Below are positions 10,640-23,600 of a stretch of DNA of 64,000 bases, in pieces. The notes beneath the pieces were generated by a model. It saw only the letters and a program-made list of their open reading frames with translations, did no database searches and was not told the origin of the DNA. The stretch is from positions 9,154,741 through 9,218,740 of the forward strand of contig CM049318.1 of the NCBI GenBank assembly GCA_026874595.1. Direction: 5' to 3'. Position 1 is the stretch's first letter. Each line of letters opens with the position of its first letter. A program made the position numbers and the translations under genes. This DNA is from Sipunculus nudus. Taxonomy: Eukaryota; Annelida; Sipuncula; Golfingiida; Sipunculidae.

Positions 10640-13620
10640 AGGGATCGGAAAATACTCAAGGTTGCTGGTGAAAGATGTCACGGCGGATTAAATTTTATGA
10701 CAAAATTCCCTTGAGAAATATACAACACCACTCGCACTAGAAAGTAGCTGGGCACATAGTATAACAATGAAAGTAAAAGGCAAATCATATAGCAATATGA
10801 AGTTAAATTATTGTTTATTTCCTATAGGAGGCAAGTGAAAATATCAAATTTTATTATGAATGTCTTGCAAACAAAAATGTATTTGCTAAGAGGTTATGCT
10901 AGTCACCCAATGTACACATCTCGATGGCTATAGTGCTGATAAACAAAACAAAACAACATACAACCTATGAAAGCATTACAGGCAATAAAAGAAATAACAA
11001 ATGTAGGAATCGCACAATACATTTTTGTTCTCAAAATGCCCTGCCTTCCAATGATTAAGTAGCGCTAAGAGCTATTTACATACTCTTTATAGCACCCAAT
11101 TGCAAAGGGTGAAATACCCCAATAAAACTAGCAGATCATGTGACCCAAATCGTTTGGCATGTGAGCATTTTGTTTGTGCCAAAGCCGCGCTAATTGAGTT
11201 TTTTTTTTTTCCATGGAGACGTTCGAGGAAAGGATACCCTTAAAGCGATAGAAGTATTGAAAGAAAAACAAAAATATATAACTGAAAAAAGCAACCATCG
11301 GGCCTAATGCACTTTTTTTTAACAATTATGTCTTAATAATCTGAATTTGAACTGCTTGATCGATGCAGTCCTTCGAGTTATCAGATAACCAATTTGTCTT
11401 AATTGGCAACGGAACGAGTTGTATACATTATTTTTAAAGGAAGATTTTAGATTTTATCCGAATTCGAATTACACCTGTTTATGGCTTCCTTGATGCATCG
11501 GAAGCATTTCATAGAATTTGTTTCACAATTTTGTTTTGGTACTGGTTAAATGTAAGATACCCTTATATATCCTTGTACTGATATCATAGTTTGGTATCCC
11601 CAAACAATCATATATGTGAGATGGAAATCTGTTATTTTTCCAACAATTGAGGGAACCAATGGTACCTGGAAGGTCATCTTTTGTAATATCTACTAGGATG
11701 GTCCAAGTAATATTGAAACATTTAACTTGATATTGCAAAATTAAACAACCACCAATCATATTATGAACGCTATAGGCACATAACTGTCTGCACCCTTTGT
11801 AAAAGGATAAAAAAAAAACTGATATTATCATGGCATGTCACACCAAATTAAATTTGATTAAAGAAATGTTGCAGGTATGCACATAATAAGTAATGGTAAG
11901 ACATGGTCATTGGAATTACCCGAGCTTGCAACAGGTGAATCACAACTAACTTTTGTTTAAAAGTAAAGATACCTGGACAGCATTGTGAATACTTGTTCAC
12001 GAGATGATGGTGATACGCAAAGACAAATGCGCTTGATGCATATCAGGGCCAATGTATTAAAAAAATCACCCAGCCGGTTTCAAAGGCATTTTATGTCTGT
12101 AAACATATAGAAATGTTGAAATATTGTAACCTGCTTATGGCAATGGATCAAAAATAGTATATGTTATCTTAATGGACTGCTAATTACGCGTAGATGCAAT
12201 ATTCATTCACCAAATTAGTGAACACTACAACCAGTGATTGGTGAGTTATACCTTCATATGATAGTTACAAACATCAAAATCTTATAAACAAAATATGTAA
12301 ATATATCAAATATATGATTAAGGCTTCTATAGATTATTTACGAAGTATACCATTCTGATTAATTATCATTTCACACGGATTTCATTTGCATGATGTTCCC
12401 AGTTTTATTGGGTCTTTCTGCTACTAGAATTAAGGATGTGCTGTGCGTGTAGTCATATGGCCACCTGATATTCCCTCCCGGACCCCTCAATTAAGCATTC
12501 CAGTACTGTGTAAATGGTACACTTGAGTGACAAGGATTCAACTAGGCTGGCCGTAATAGGTATGAATTTAGTGATCTTCATTTTCATAAACGAATCGTTC
12601 TGCTTTAAAATTGTTTATAATCCGTTTAGATAGAACACACCAGGGTACCTAAGATATGGAAGATATTTGAATGTTACCCGACCCCTGGACAAATTTCCCT
12701 CAACACCCGTTCATACCCCTTTCCTTTCCTATTGTAACAGACAAATAAACCAAAGAACCAAGGGGGAACATAATAACTCACGAAAACTCAAACGCCTTGT
12801 TGTGATATATGGCATAGGCGACGCAGGTAAGCGCTGATAATGTTTTTTATCTCCGATAGTTAATGCTCACATGTATTTGTCCTTACGGTTTAGTCCTGGT
12901 AACACCAGGCATAACAAATACAGCGTGGCCTGTATAATTAGCACACATGCCGATACTAGGTACCTGATAAAATTAACAACTGATTTAACTTGAAATATGC
13001 GGATTATCGTCCCAGAAGAGCACATGAATCTGAAAGGACACTAACAGATCCCATATTGTAGCAGTGTGCAAGTGGGTGAAATCTCAAGTGGGTGTACTGG
13101 TCGTCAAGTTCAGGATCATTCCTTAGTGGCATACGTGCTTGATTAGACGTCTGTGGGTATCAGGTAAGTGACTAAACATCACATGATTCAGCAGGCTACT
13201 TACCTAACAACATAAGGCTTTATATCTCAGTGAAGAGTAACAGTCATAACTCATTACATAGCTGCAGGGTTTCTTAGTTGCAGTGTTATTCACAGGAAAC
13301 GTGGCATTATACTTCACAGGGATTAATTAAAAAGATCAATGTGTGTTACATTATTGTTCATACCTGGCTAATATAATTTAAAAAGTTAAAATAAATTAGT
13401 TGCAGATTAACTCTTCTATTAACACGAAATTAGCTAAACCTCCGCCCTACTGATCATTAGAATAAATCCCTGTAGATGCAAAACCTCCAACAGGTAGATA
13501 TGATGTAAAATATCTAATATGTGTATTCCGATGTCATACATACTTTATTTGATAAGAACAGTAACCTTGCCAAACTATCTGTTTGAGCGTGCCCTACCAA
13601 CTCATATATTATGCATACTC
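10640..13620 (+). repeat. Dispersed repeat family, copy A
   Basis: Several blocks match other parts of the window in the same order and strand. 10680-10745 (gcggattaaattttatgaca) matches 52540-52600. 11128-11260 (tgtgagcattttgttt, ccaaagccgcgct, cgaggaaaggataccc) matches 53020-53145. 11740-11850 matches 53245-53345, and 12040-12060 matches 54235-54260. 12720-12900 (taagcgctgataatgtttt) matches 19850-20140, and 13490-13560 (atgtgtattccgatgtcat) matches 47470-47500. No protein is encoded. It looks like diverged copies of a multi-kb non-autonomous element whose class I cannot determine. Confidence 0.55.
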
Positions 13621-14190
13621 TCACTGAAAACACTTCGGACTTAGGCACACATGATTATAACAGCATTTCCTTATCTCTAACAACTGGGTCAGACCACTGA
13701 TGTGTGTGCTTTAATCTATTTATAACTTTATGTAGATATATTTAGAAATACTTGTTTGTGCAAAAGACGTCATACACCATAGTTCAGGTGCTTTGATTTA
13801 AGCGGTAGAAGTTATCCTTTTTTAGCACATGTTATAGGAAAAAGGAATTTTCGGCTTGCAACAAACAAAATTTTGGTCTTTTTTGCCTACTTCTATGACA
13901 ATAAAAGCCGCATTCATATAATCAGGATCCATAACCTACAGCTATAGAAGCTCATCATCAGCACATGTGTAGCCAAATGAAGCTTCATTTACATGGGTAA
14001 CTATCTTAAGGTATAGGATTTTTATCATACCCCTAATATGACATCGCGTGTTGGTATCTGGATATGCGGATATTTCAGTGAATACTGCATTTACCGCAAG
14101 TACACATTATTTAGCTCATTAGCGACAAAATTAAATTAGGCGTTAAAGCCCTACAGATGTTGTATATTAAAACGTGTTATTGATAATGAT
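13621..14190. other. Non-coding stretch
   Basis: AT-rich; nothing recognised. Confidence 0.6.
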
Positions 14191-14191
14191 T

Positions 14192-14320
14192 ACCGTATTT
14201 CCTTGATCGAACGCCGTGCCTTAAATAGTTGCCTGCCTTATTTAGTCGCCGGGGCAAATCAGTGTCTCAGAAAAATTAACGCTGGCCTTAAAAAGACGCC
14301 GGTCTTGTTCAGAGGCTGGA
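14192..14320 (+). repeat. Short dispersed repeat starting taccgtatttccttga
   Basis: The block beginning taccgtatttccttga and containing aacgccg...aaatag and gacgcc resembles the reverse complement of 26905-27012. Both keep the gtatttccttga start and the gcgt/acgcc motifs. The 71-residue frame crossing it is not considered a gene. Confidence 0.5.
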
Positions 14321-14636
14321 TGTCAGAGTATGTTTCCATGTTTGCCGTCAGATGTGTTTCCCGTCATTATAATTGGTGCAGTTACCGGACAAAATGGTAT
14401 GGTTCAAACCTGAGATAGTTTTATGAATTCTGGTTTGTATTTGTGTTTATAATATGTTTATTTCCTTTGTAAATCTTTCTTTTTTTCTTACGTGAATGTC
14501 TCTTTCCATAAGGGACACCAACTGTTCCCGATTCGTCAATTATGATTAAAGCTGGCCACGGGTCCTGGTGAAGGCTACCCAGATACGCTAGCAGTGTGAA
14601 GGCACACTATCATTGTTGTTAATCTCGGTGAAAATA

Positions 14637-14659
14637 GTACCGCTTGATACAAGCGGTAC
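14637..14659. repeat. 9-bp perfect inverted repeat (gtaccgctt / aagcggtac)
   Basis: Two 9-bp arms surround a 5-bp spacer. The arm sequence aagcggtac recurs once more near 14766. This could be a transposon end or a palindromic binding site; nothing nearby decides. Confidence 0.5.
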
Positions 14660-15339
14660 AACTTGGTACGGTGGGAGCTTTCCTCACGGACGGTTGAATA
14701 GAACTATTCAAATACGTTTGGGCTCACATTTATTGTGTAGCATGAAGTCACCAAATGATGTTGTCAAGCGGTACAATTTGTAGCTACTGTCATGCCAAAT
14801 TACGCTCCTTGCTTTCATTTCAAAGCACTTTTAATTGCTTCCCAAATGTTATCAAAACCAATTTCTGAGATAATCTTAAAAGTTATAAACAGTATTTATT
14901 TTTGTCGATAACAATACATTCAGTGGAATATATAGCGGAATCAGTTACAAGACGGGAGAAAAGTGTCATAAAAATGAATTACGCTGTACCGTTATAAGTA
15001 CCAATCCCCCGTATTTCGATGGAAGCAATGCTACCAATTGTACTTGGTACACAGGTAATGGAAGACCCGCCCCGTGTTCTGAGGGTACCTTCTCTCTCCA
15101 TCTTATTAACTGTGTGTGGTGGTAGCTGTTTAGGTTTAGCATCTGGTGATAATATCAAGTCTACCAAACCATCAAATAGACCGACTGTTCAATCAAACAT
15201 TTCTATAAAAATGAATGTCAAGTCCTTAAACGTATCTCCTGTTTTCATGCATAATGGGATGTACTGATCCCATTTTGCATTAGTGGTGCAAAATCCACTT
15301 CGCTGTCATATGTGATGTTGACTGCTTCTATTTGTAGTT
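14660..15339. other. Sequence beyond the gypsy-like relic
   Basis: The minus-strand frame at 14979-15167 (contains SPDAKPKQLPPH) could be the degraded start of the reverse transcriptase that would follow the protease described next. The motif evidence is weak and I do not annotate it as such. Confidence 0.35.
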
Positions 15340-16140
15340 CCAGACATATTGTCCTCTGTATACAGGCCTATGCTATGGACACGAGGTCTAACAATTTATC
15401 AATTTGCATAAGTCAGATCCAAGGATCAGTTCAGAACCAAGTTCAGTTACCATAAGTGTAATATTATGTGTGCAGTCATTACACGTGACCGGAACATTTA
15501 ATTCACCTTGGGTTTCAGTCTGAAACAGTCTAATTTCCTTAAGCATGGATAGTCACCATGGCACCAGTGTCAACTTTTTGTCTTAGTATGTAGCTTGTAT
15601 TGGTGTGTGAAAGATGACATCAGGAAGAACCTCGCGGGGATCGCCAATACTTCTGCTGATGAAGCTAATGTCATATGACTTATTATCCTTTCCATCACTT
15701 GTTGAGTCACTGACTCTTTAATGGCATTTTTACTGCTCTGCTTATTTTTGTCCTTTTTCTTCAGTCTGCCTGCTCTTTCAAAATTACCTTTCTTGTGAAA
15801 AATATTGCATTTTGAGTTTTTCTCTGGGCACTGATCACGTGGTGCTGGTCCCGTTACACCATGAGCACTGTTTCTGAGCATCTGATCAAGTTCTGTGTTC
15901 ATTGAAATATTTAGAGTTAGGGTTCTTAGTGCCATGACCATTTCTTTGTGACCTCTTAGTTTTGGCCTATGGAATAAGAAGCATTTATTTGACATACTTC
16001 TCCAAAATGTCTCATAGTTATATCAACTGCTTCACTCTGACGCAGCACTTCTAAGCACTGCTTAACTGTGACAGCTTTGCCTTAAGCCATCAGTCTGCTT
16101 TTACAGTCACTATTTATACAGCCACGAGTGAGCTTATAGA
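15340..16140 (-). pseudogene. Degenerate Ty3/gypsy-like gag-protease relic
   Basis: In minus-strand order: a gag-like segment (near 16000-16130, containing CKSRLMA and LEVLRQSEAVD, with an in-frame stop); a decayed zinc knuckle (KCNIFHKKGNFERAGR, near 15800, last Cys replaced); then a retropepsin core VDTGAMVTI (near 15550) followed by GSELILGSDL (near 15400). This order of gag knuckle and aspartic protease is that of Ty3/gypsy-like LTR elements. Stops and frameshifts show it is dead. No LTRs were recognised. Confidence 0.65.
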
Positions 16141-16972
16141 CAATCAAGAAGCCACAGGTAAGTCAGCTAAGCGAAGAGTTGAACAATACTTCTATATCTA
16201 GTTGTAATTGTATTTCCGGTGAAACATAAGCGAATGTTGCTGTACTTTTACATCCCTATTCCAGATATGTATGTACGAGAAGCGGCCAGCAACAACGTAG
16301 CTTGTTGTGACATAGTTCTATAGTTCTATAAGAGGATCAGCCGATAATAAAATTACTTCACAACTGAGGTACCATAAATTATTCTCAGTTCGTCTAGGAC
16401 CATTACGTTAATACAATACATGTGATAGACGTAGAAAAAATCCGACAATGAGAAGTTTGAAGGTGAGGTTGAAAGCCTAGACCTAGTCATTAAAATAAAG
16501 GCATCGGTAATCAAGGGCAAACGACTAAAGACATTATTTTTAGCATGTTACCAGAATTCACTCATGCAGTTTCATTTGCTGTTTCTACCACAGTAGCAGG
16601 TGCATCGAATGAACTGTTAAAATCCATGCAGATTAAACAGACTGAAAAAGGATAGTAATGAATCATGTACAGAAAAAAAAAATCATGCACAGAAATAGAA
16701 TCTGCGAATGAGTACAGAATTGATGTACTGAAAAAATACTCTAGAAGACAAAACATTAGGATAATCGAGTACCCGAAGATTAGAGCTCGAAACCTGAACT
16801 TGCCACCGGTAGAGCACTGACCAGTAACTCTGGTTTACAACATGGACATAACTTTCCGCATTCCTGTACAAACCTAAGCTGTGTTTCAAAACGATGTATG
16901 TTTGTGGTATAAAATGTAAAATAAATACATATATCCTGTTTATGTGAGACTAAACGTTAAAAAATTTGATAG
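16141..16972. other. Non-coding stretch
   Basis: No gene recognised; short open frames only. Confidence 0.6.
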
Positions 16973-17380
16973 AGGTAACCTCCTCCATTTTATTGCTGAC
17001 TTATTAATTCTTAAGCTACAGTATTTGCATCTGCAGAGTAACATGCAGGTCTGGGATTACGTAACAGGACGGTAGCACTCACTTCCTGACATTTTATTTG
17101 ATATCCTTGTTTCACCCAGGCCCGATGTCTACCGCACTTGCAATTTTTGGGTATGTAATCCTTCCTATTGCTGGGTGATAGCACCGAGGAACCTACCAAA
17201 GACGCACTAGTTTGTAAGTGATACACGGCTGTGGGATACAGCCTTCCCATCAAGCCCGCAGAACGCTCACCCTGGGTTGGAGCCGACCGTGAAAATCTCA
17301 CTGCGCCTCCGCTGAGATTTGAACTCAAGATTTCCCGGCTTTGAGTCCTGTGCTCTACCCCTGAACCACAGAATCCGGCT
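16973..17380 (-). mobile_element. tRNA-derived SINE, minus strand (same family as 8819-9194)
   Basis: On the minus strand the head reads tctgtggttcaggggtagag (A box) and gagttcaaatctc (decayed B box). It shares the body landmarks cccagggtgagcg, actctgcagatg and ggttacct with the + strand copy. The 105-residue minus-strand frame across it is SINE sequence, not a gene. Confidence 0.8.
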
Positions 17381-18166
17381 GGAAGACTAAAATTTATGAT
17401 TCTAAGATCAGTAATATCACAGTATTAGCTGTTAGAGAGTATAAGGGATATAGGGCTTGAAGTTTTTTTTAACAGAAAATGAATCTCCTAATACCAACAA
17501 CGCCGCTTCCTGCCCTAACAGGTACAACTTTTTACCCAAACACATTCCCAACCAAACCCCCAATACAAATTTCTGTAAAGGTACTACGGCACCCTTGTAA
17601 ACTTAATGCTCAAAATATACACTGCATATACATTATCAATACTATTAATATCTTGTAGAGGCAATGGCTCGAGGTCCTGTAGTCGGCTTTTTGCTACAAT
17701 TTAGCTTTTCCCCAGACTTTAAAATTAAACACGCATATTGGCCGAAGTATTTTCTAATATCATAAGTAAAGCGAGATATATGGAGTAACTATGTGAAAAG
17801 TTTAACGAAACACATTAATTCAATCAGTTGATGTCAAATGATATTCTTTTCAACTTGTCTTTTCCTGTAACACCCATGCATTTGTCATTTAATCTGTCTC
17901 ATAACATAACCTTTGACTCTTATTTGTCTCCTGTCAAATAGATCAACTTATGAACAGAGGGCAGAAGAAAATAGGTTGTCTAAAACAAATAAATGACTGA
18001 AGGTCAACATTTTATAAATTCATAGGTGAGTCAGTTTATTAAAATGAATAATTGTTCACTTATAAATGCAGTTATTGCAAATAATCCAGGGTTGTCAGTA
18101 CTAGTTGAATAATAATGTTGATTAGATTATAGTCTTAATAAAGAATACAACAAATCTGTTCCAAGG
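17381..18166. other. Non-coding stretch
   Basis: AT-rich; nothing recognised. Confidence 0.6.
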
Positions 18167-18174
18167 TTTTTTAC

Positions 18175-18444
18175 AAGGGTTGGGGCTGATACACTACACT
18201 GATACAGTACTTGAGTACGAGTATGAGTACTTGACAGTTACCCGAGTACAAGTACGAGATTAAGTACAGCATACCATCATGTAATCAAGTACGAGTACAA
18301 GTACTTTATTTCCGTGAAATAACATAACAAATACATCTTTTATTACAATCATCTTTTATTTTAAAACATACTTTTTAATAATGTAATTTCACTATGATTA
18401 AGTTAAACTTTCTGCAACAAACATAACGCTGAACAACCATACAC

Positions 18445-18512
<68 letters not shown>

Positions 18513-19274
18513 CGTTTGAAAATATTGGACATTGACTCTATAACTTTCAATGAACATACATTCATAATTGAATTGGTAAACTTGAGAATAATATGGGTAA
18601 AACAACACTCTTTCTCTTTAGTTCCGAACAAATAGGAGAGCGATTATTCGCTCTCATGGTGTTGCACCGTCGGAGTGAACGCGCTCCTCTCATGCGAACG
18701 TCTGGTAAAGACTTACCCTGTTTATTCAGCTCTCAGAATGTGCTTATCTCAAGTAAGGTTAACTCTGTTTATTATGCTCCGAGAATGAGAATCCCAGCTA
18801 TTACTATTTATATATGCATCTTAGGGAGAAATGCATATTTTTTTATTAAATTTTGTAATAATCAGAAAAAAAAGTTTGATTAGGAATATGGTAATAATAT
18901 CTAAATAATATGTTTCGCCATGCCTGATTTCAGCAGCCCTTATTCATTCAACTTCAATATAAACACATAACTTGATTATAAGTTTCATATAAAGTTGATA
19001 CCAGGTGGCAAATAAGAAACCAAATATATTTCAAATGCAAATGAATTTGTTTGTGCATTTGAATTCTAAATTAATACTGCATTTACAGATGCTTTACTAC
19101 ATGTGAATAGGGTAACAATTGAAGAAGTACTTGAAGTGTGTTCATGAGTACATGAGTACTTTTGGCTAGTACTTGAGTACTTTAAACATTTTGAAGGTCA
19201 GTATAAGTACGATTACAAGGACATAGAATATGTACGAGTACGAATACTGACTACTTGTACTCACCCCAAACATG
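18175..19274. mobile_element. hAT-like non-autonomous DNA transposon with sub-terminal gagtac repeats
   Basis: Both ends are packed with gagtac/gtactc and related motifs (18205-18305 and 19115-19262). They face each other and end in imperfect inverted termini: aagggttggggctga at the left and, complemented, catgtttggggtga at the right. The flanking 8-mers ttttttac (18167-18174) and gtttttac (19275-19282) differ at one base, as expected for an aged 8-bp hAT target duplication. No transposase is encoded in the 1.1 kb; the middle holds a long (TA)n tract. Confidence 0.55.
18447..18510. repeat. (TA)n microsatellite
   Basis: About 31 TA units inside the hAT-like element. Confidence 0.95.
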
Positions 19275-19282
19275 GTTTTTAC

Positions 19283-19769
19283 GTTTAAGGCCCAACTAAC
19301 ACTCTCAATTGCATTAATAGGACCTGATGGGTAACAGAAGTTCGCACTGTGGTAGAGTGATTTATTATATTAAAATGTGAGCCATGCTCGAAATACTCGA
19401 CGGTAAAGCTTGTATGTGCGTTTCTATGGAAGTCTTTGTATATCAAGCGTCTTCATCACTGAGTTTCAATCCTTAATCATGCAACAAGGTAATTGTGGGG
19501 TTCCTTCAGACACATCCGTAAAAGTGGCTGATCGGCATAAAACAGCCAGTATATGAAATAAAAGTACCCCCTTGTGAATACGGGGGAATAACATTGTCTG
19601 GCTGCATTGGCAAGCTCTCAATGGTATTGACCAAATATACAGGATTAACAAACGTTTTAAAAGAATTCTCGCCCAGATTAGAGAGCAGTATGCTATTACA
19701 GAACAAAATATAACTTTTTACAAGTTTCTTAATTTTGATTGTTTCACCGTGTCAATTCCCATGAATGTA
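19283..19769. other. Non-coding stretch
   Basis: No gene recognised. Confidence 0.6.
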
Positions 19770-20600
19770 GCGTTCGCGCCAAAATTTTTTCCTTGCATAT
19801 GACCCTAACAATAAAACATTTTTCCTTTTCCTTTCCATAGCCTTTTCGTAAAGCTGCTAACAAACAACCGAACCAACGAACCAAGGAGAAAACATAACAG
19901 CTTCCTGGAGCAGGCTTAATGAGTATGTACTACTCTTTAACAGGCGGAAGCGATTTTTTTTTCCTATGATATAATCAGTGAAGAGATTAATAGAAGGTTA
20001 TCGGGCTGAACCTCGACTTTAATCAAAACAGTAACTAAGCATATCTGTTATAACAATGTGTCCATCATGAACTTACATGCCCTTTTGTGATATACGGGGA
20101 TAGGCGAGGCAGCTAAGCGCTGATAATGTTTTAACTGAATAATGTGTACCCGTACTGTTTGGTCCCTGGGTCACATGGCTAAAATAGACCGCAGCTAAAT
20201 ATACAACTGCGTAGTTGGCAGCTTCCATTGAGAGGGAAGTGTGTAAGTGCATGCAAAGTCTAATTATATCGGGTTCAAGATCAGAACTGATATGTATATC
20301 TGGGCGTGTCAGATATGTGAGTGAATATGACACGATTTTACACGCTACATAACATTACAGCATATAAGACTTCATTTCTCAGTTAAGAGTCACACTTACA
20401 ACACATTATAAAATTGCAAATTTCTAAAATGTCAGTGCTCTTCATGTCATACATATTATCAAGCGTCGAAGCCACCGATAAAAATTGAAAACGTTTATAT
20501 TCAGGGCTACATGATTTGTGTCATTATATTTAAAATAAAAAGTGCACATGCAATCTAAGGTTTACTGTTCTACTTATATTAAATTCGTCATTCTTTTTAA
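19770..20600 (+). repeat. Dispersed repeat family, copy B
   Basis: Landmarks shared with copy A (12720-13270) are gaaccaagg, taagcgctgataatgttt and tttctcagt-n-aagagt. Shared with copy D (46640-46870) are tatgatataa and actttgatcaaaaca-like blocks. No protein is encoded. Confidence 0.5.
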
Positions 20601-21159
20601 TTCGCTTGATGTGCTCTCATCCGCCATACGTCCTTCTTTGTAAATGTGCATTTCCTGCACATTATCTAATTTTCCGTTTACTGTCCATCCACAGGGTCTT
20701 TAAAAATATATATCGTCCATAACTTACAAAAAATAATACGTAATATCTGATCTAATTATTGTGAGGACACTAATATTTCTTTGGATTATAGGAGCAGATA
20801 TATGGCATAACCATATATGAGGTGACCCATTTAAGGCAAGATTTAGGTATACAATTTTTAAATGAGTATTTTTTGTGATGCATCCCAGCATTACTTATAA
20901 GTCATCACACATAAGTAATAGTTTGTCAATGCCTATCAGTTCTCCTGTCGGGAGCCTATGCTCAACGGATTATTGAGCAAGACCGGCACTCTCTAACTTG
21001 GCAAAATTTTGCACTCTGTAACTAGGCAAAATTTTGGCATCACAACAGCACGTCACTATTGATTATTGGGAGATCAATCAGCTCCAAACATGAGTAATGT
21101 AGAGATGGGAGCACAAGTCTTTCATGTGATACCATCATTTATAACGTCTAAGGTCTGTC
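20601..21159. other. Non-coding stretch with a short tandem pair
   Basis: At about 20988-21042 two units of roughly 26 bp repeat in tandem (each with gcactct-n-taact and ggcaaaatttt). Otherwise nothing is recognised. Confidence 0.55.
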
Positions 21160-22618
21160 AAACTATTCCCCTGTAGGGGGCAGCACAGCCAACATAACCA
21201 GCACAACCTCTCTTATATCAAACTATTTCCTCTGTAGAGGACAGTATAAGCAACACAACCAGCATTAGCTCCCCTCTGTAAGACTATTTCCCCTGTAGAT
21301 GGCAGCACAAGCAACACAACCAGCACAACCTTTTCCCTATCAGACTAATTCCCCTGTAGAGGGCTATTTTCCCTGCACCACTTCTTCTCTATCACACAAT
21401 TTCCCTGTAGATAGCAGCACGAGCATCACAACCAGCACAAGCTCTCCTCTATCAGACTATTTCCCTGTAGATGGCAGCACAAGCATCACAACCAGCACAA
21501 GCTCTCCTCTATCAGACTATTACCCCTGTAGATGGCAGCACAAGCAACACAACCAGCACAACCTCTTCTCTATCAGACTATGTCCCCTGTTGATGGCAGC
21601 ACAAGCAACACAACCAGCACAACCTCTCCTCTATCACACTATTTCCCTGTAGAAAGCTATTTTCCCTGCACCGCCTCTTCTCTATCACACTGTTTCCCTG
21701 TAGATTGCAGCACAAGCAACACAACCAGCTCAACCTTTTCTTTTTAACAGACTATGTCCCCAGTAGATGGCAGCACAAGTAACACAACCAGCAGAACCTC
21801 TCCTCTGTCAAACTATTTCCCTGTTGATGGCAGCACAAGCAACACAACCAGCACAAGCAATCCTCTATCAGCCTATTACCCTTGTAGATGGCAGCACAGT
21901 CAACACAACCAGCTCAACCTCTCCTCTATCACACTATGTCTCCTGTAGATGGCAGCTCAAGCAACACAACCAGCACAACCTCTCCTCTATTACACATTTC
22001 CCTGTAGAGGGCTATTTTCCATGCACCTCCTCTTCTCTATCACACTATTTCCCTGTAGAGGGCAGCACAAGCAACACAACCAGCACAACCTATCCCTTAT
22101 CAAACTATTACCCCTGTAGATGGCAGACGAGCATCACAACCTACACAACCTCTCCTCTATCAGACTATTTCCCCTGTATAGGGCAGCACAAGTAACACAA
22201 CCAGCACAAGCTCTCCTTTATCACACTATTTCCCTCTAGAGGGCAGCACAACCAACACACCCAGCACAACCTCTCCTTTATCAGACTATTTCCTTGTAGT
22301 TGTCAGCACAACCAACACACCCAGCACAACCTCTCCTTTATCAGACAATTTTCCTGTAGATGTCAGGACAAGCAGCACAACCAGCACAACTTCTACCCTA
22401 TCAGACTATTTACCTGTAGATGGCAGCACAAGTAACACAGCCAGGACAACCTTTTCTCTATCAGACTATGTCCCCTGTAGAGGGCAGCACAAGCAACACA
22501 ACCAGCACAACCTCTCCTCTATCAGACTATTTCCCCTGTAGATGGCAGCACAAACAACACAACCAGCACAACCTTTTCTTTATCAGATTATTTCCCCTGT
22601 AGATGGCAGCTCAAGCAA
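21160..22618 (+). repeat. 60/61-bp minisatellite, about 22 units; mucin-like in one frame
   Basis: Tandem units built on ggcagcacaagcaacacaac followed by cagcacaacctctcctctatc and agactatttcccctgtaga. A 60-bp unit reads in one frame as a 20-residue Ser/Thr/Pro-rich repeat (DGSTSNTTSTTSPLSDYFPV), like the tandem repeats of mucin-type glycoproteins. Some units have one extra C (61 bp), so frames alternate and no single frame crosses the array. A shorter variant unit (gctattttccctgcacc...) recurs at about 21361, 21652 and 22010, giving a higher-order pattern. No flanking exon was recognised, so it is either non-coding or a decayed mucin exon. Confidence 0.85.
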
Positions 22619-23600
22619 AAGGACGGGGAAGAGCGAAATGCCTCCAAGGTAGGTGACGTGACGGGTTTTGGAATATCTGTCCCTTTAAAGTTTAATCCTC
22701 CAAATTTATGCAAACTTGGCATATAACGCAGGGCCAAAATTTAAGGAACAGAGTATGTAGAACGCTTGCGTTTTTGTCTGATCATGACTAACTTTGTGTA
22801 GACTATAAAACATTTAAATGGATTCAATATACTGGATTAAAAATATTTTTTTCAAGATATTTTTAATAGCTACATAATATTTCTGGGGATTTGGTTAAAA
22901 TATCATTCAGGTAAAAGCCCGCAGACTTATTTTTTTTCGGTTGTTATATCTCATAATTTTGATTTTATAAGATAATTAATTTATGCATGGACATTTATTT
23001 TCACCTTTTTCACCTACAAAGGGCTTACCTTTATGTTTAAAATAGGCAGGATATAATACGCATTTCAGAACATACGTTCACAACCCCATATACTATGAAA
23101 TGGATTATTTTGAACCCTAAATGACTCATGAATATATATTGGTTTAAATCTTTAAAAAAAATTCCTCTAGTTACAGGTTTTTATACCAGTTAAGACAACA
23201 TGTAGGAAAACAGAAACAATGCTTGAACGCACTGGGCAGACGGCTCTGAGACTTTTAAAGCACCTAGATCAGAGGATTTCAGGTATTTTGCAAAATAAAC
23301 CAGTACCAAAATGTCAAAATCCTAATTCTATTTTCTCGCATCATATGGTCTTTCCAGCAACGTAACAATTAGTTCTGAAAGTGTGCTTCCTAAGTGAGAT
23401 TTATGCAATTAGACTGTTTTAATTTTTTTCTCACTTTTAGTTGATTGGGGTAATAGGTATCGCCGGCTATTCGTCCGTTTAGACAGTAAACGGCAATATG
23501 GTTTATAGTGAAATGTTATCTTATTATTTTTCATATGAACGTATAAAAAGTGTGCACAAATGTCAATAAATAATCCTGGCTGTCCTAAACAACACGGTTT
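22619..23600. other. Non-coding stretch
   Basis: AT-rich; no gene recognised. Confidence 0.6.

Noticed and set aside
15019-15267. 82-codon + strand frame
   Set aside because: Lies opposite the gypsy-like relic and has no motif; probably an antisense shadow.
21160-22618. CRISPR array
   Set aside because: Units are contiguous without unique spacers, 60-61 bp long and diverged; it is a eukaryotic minisatellite.
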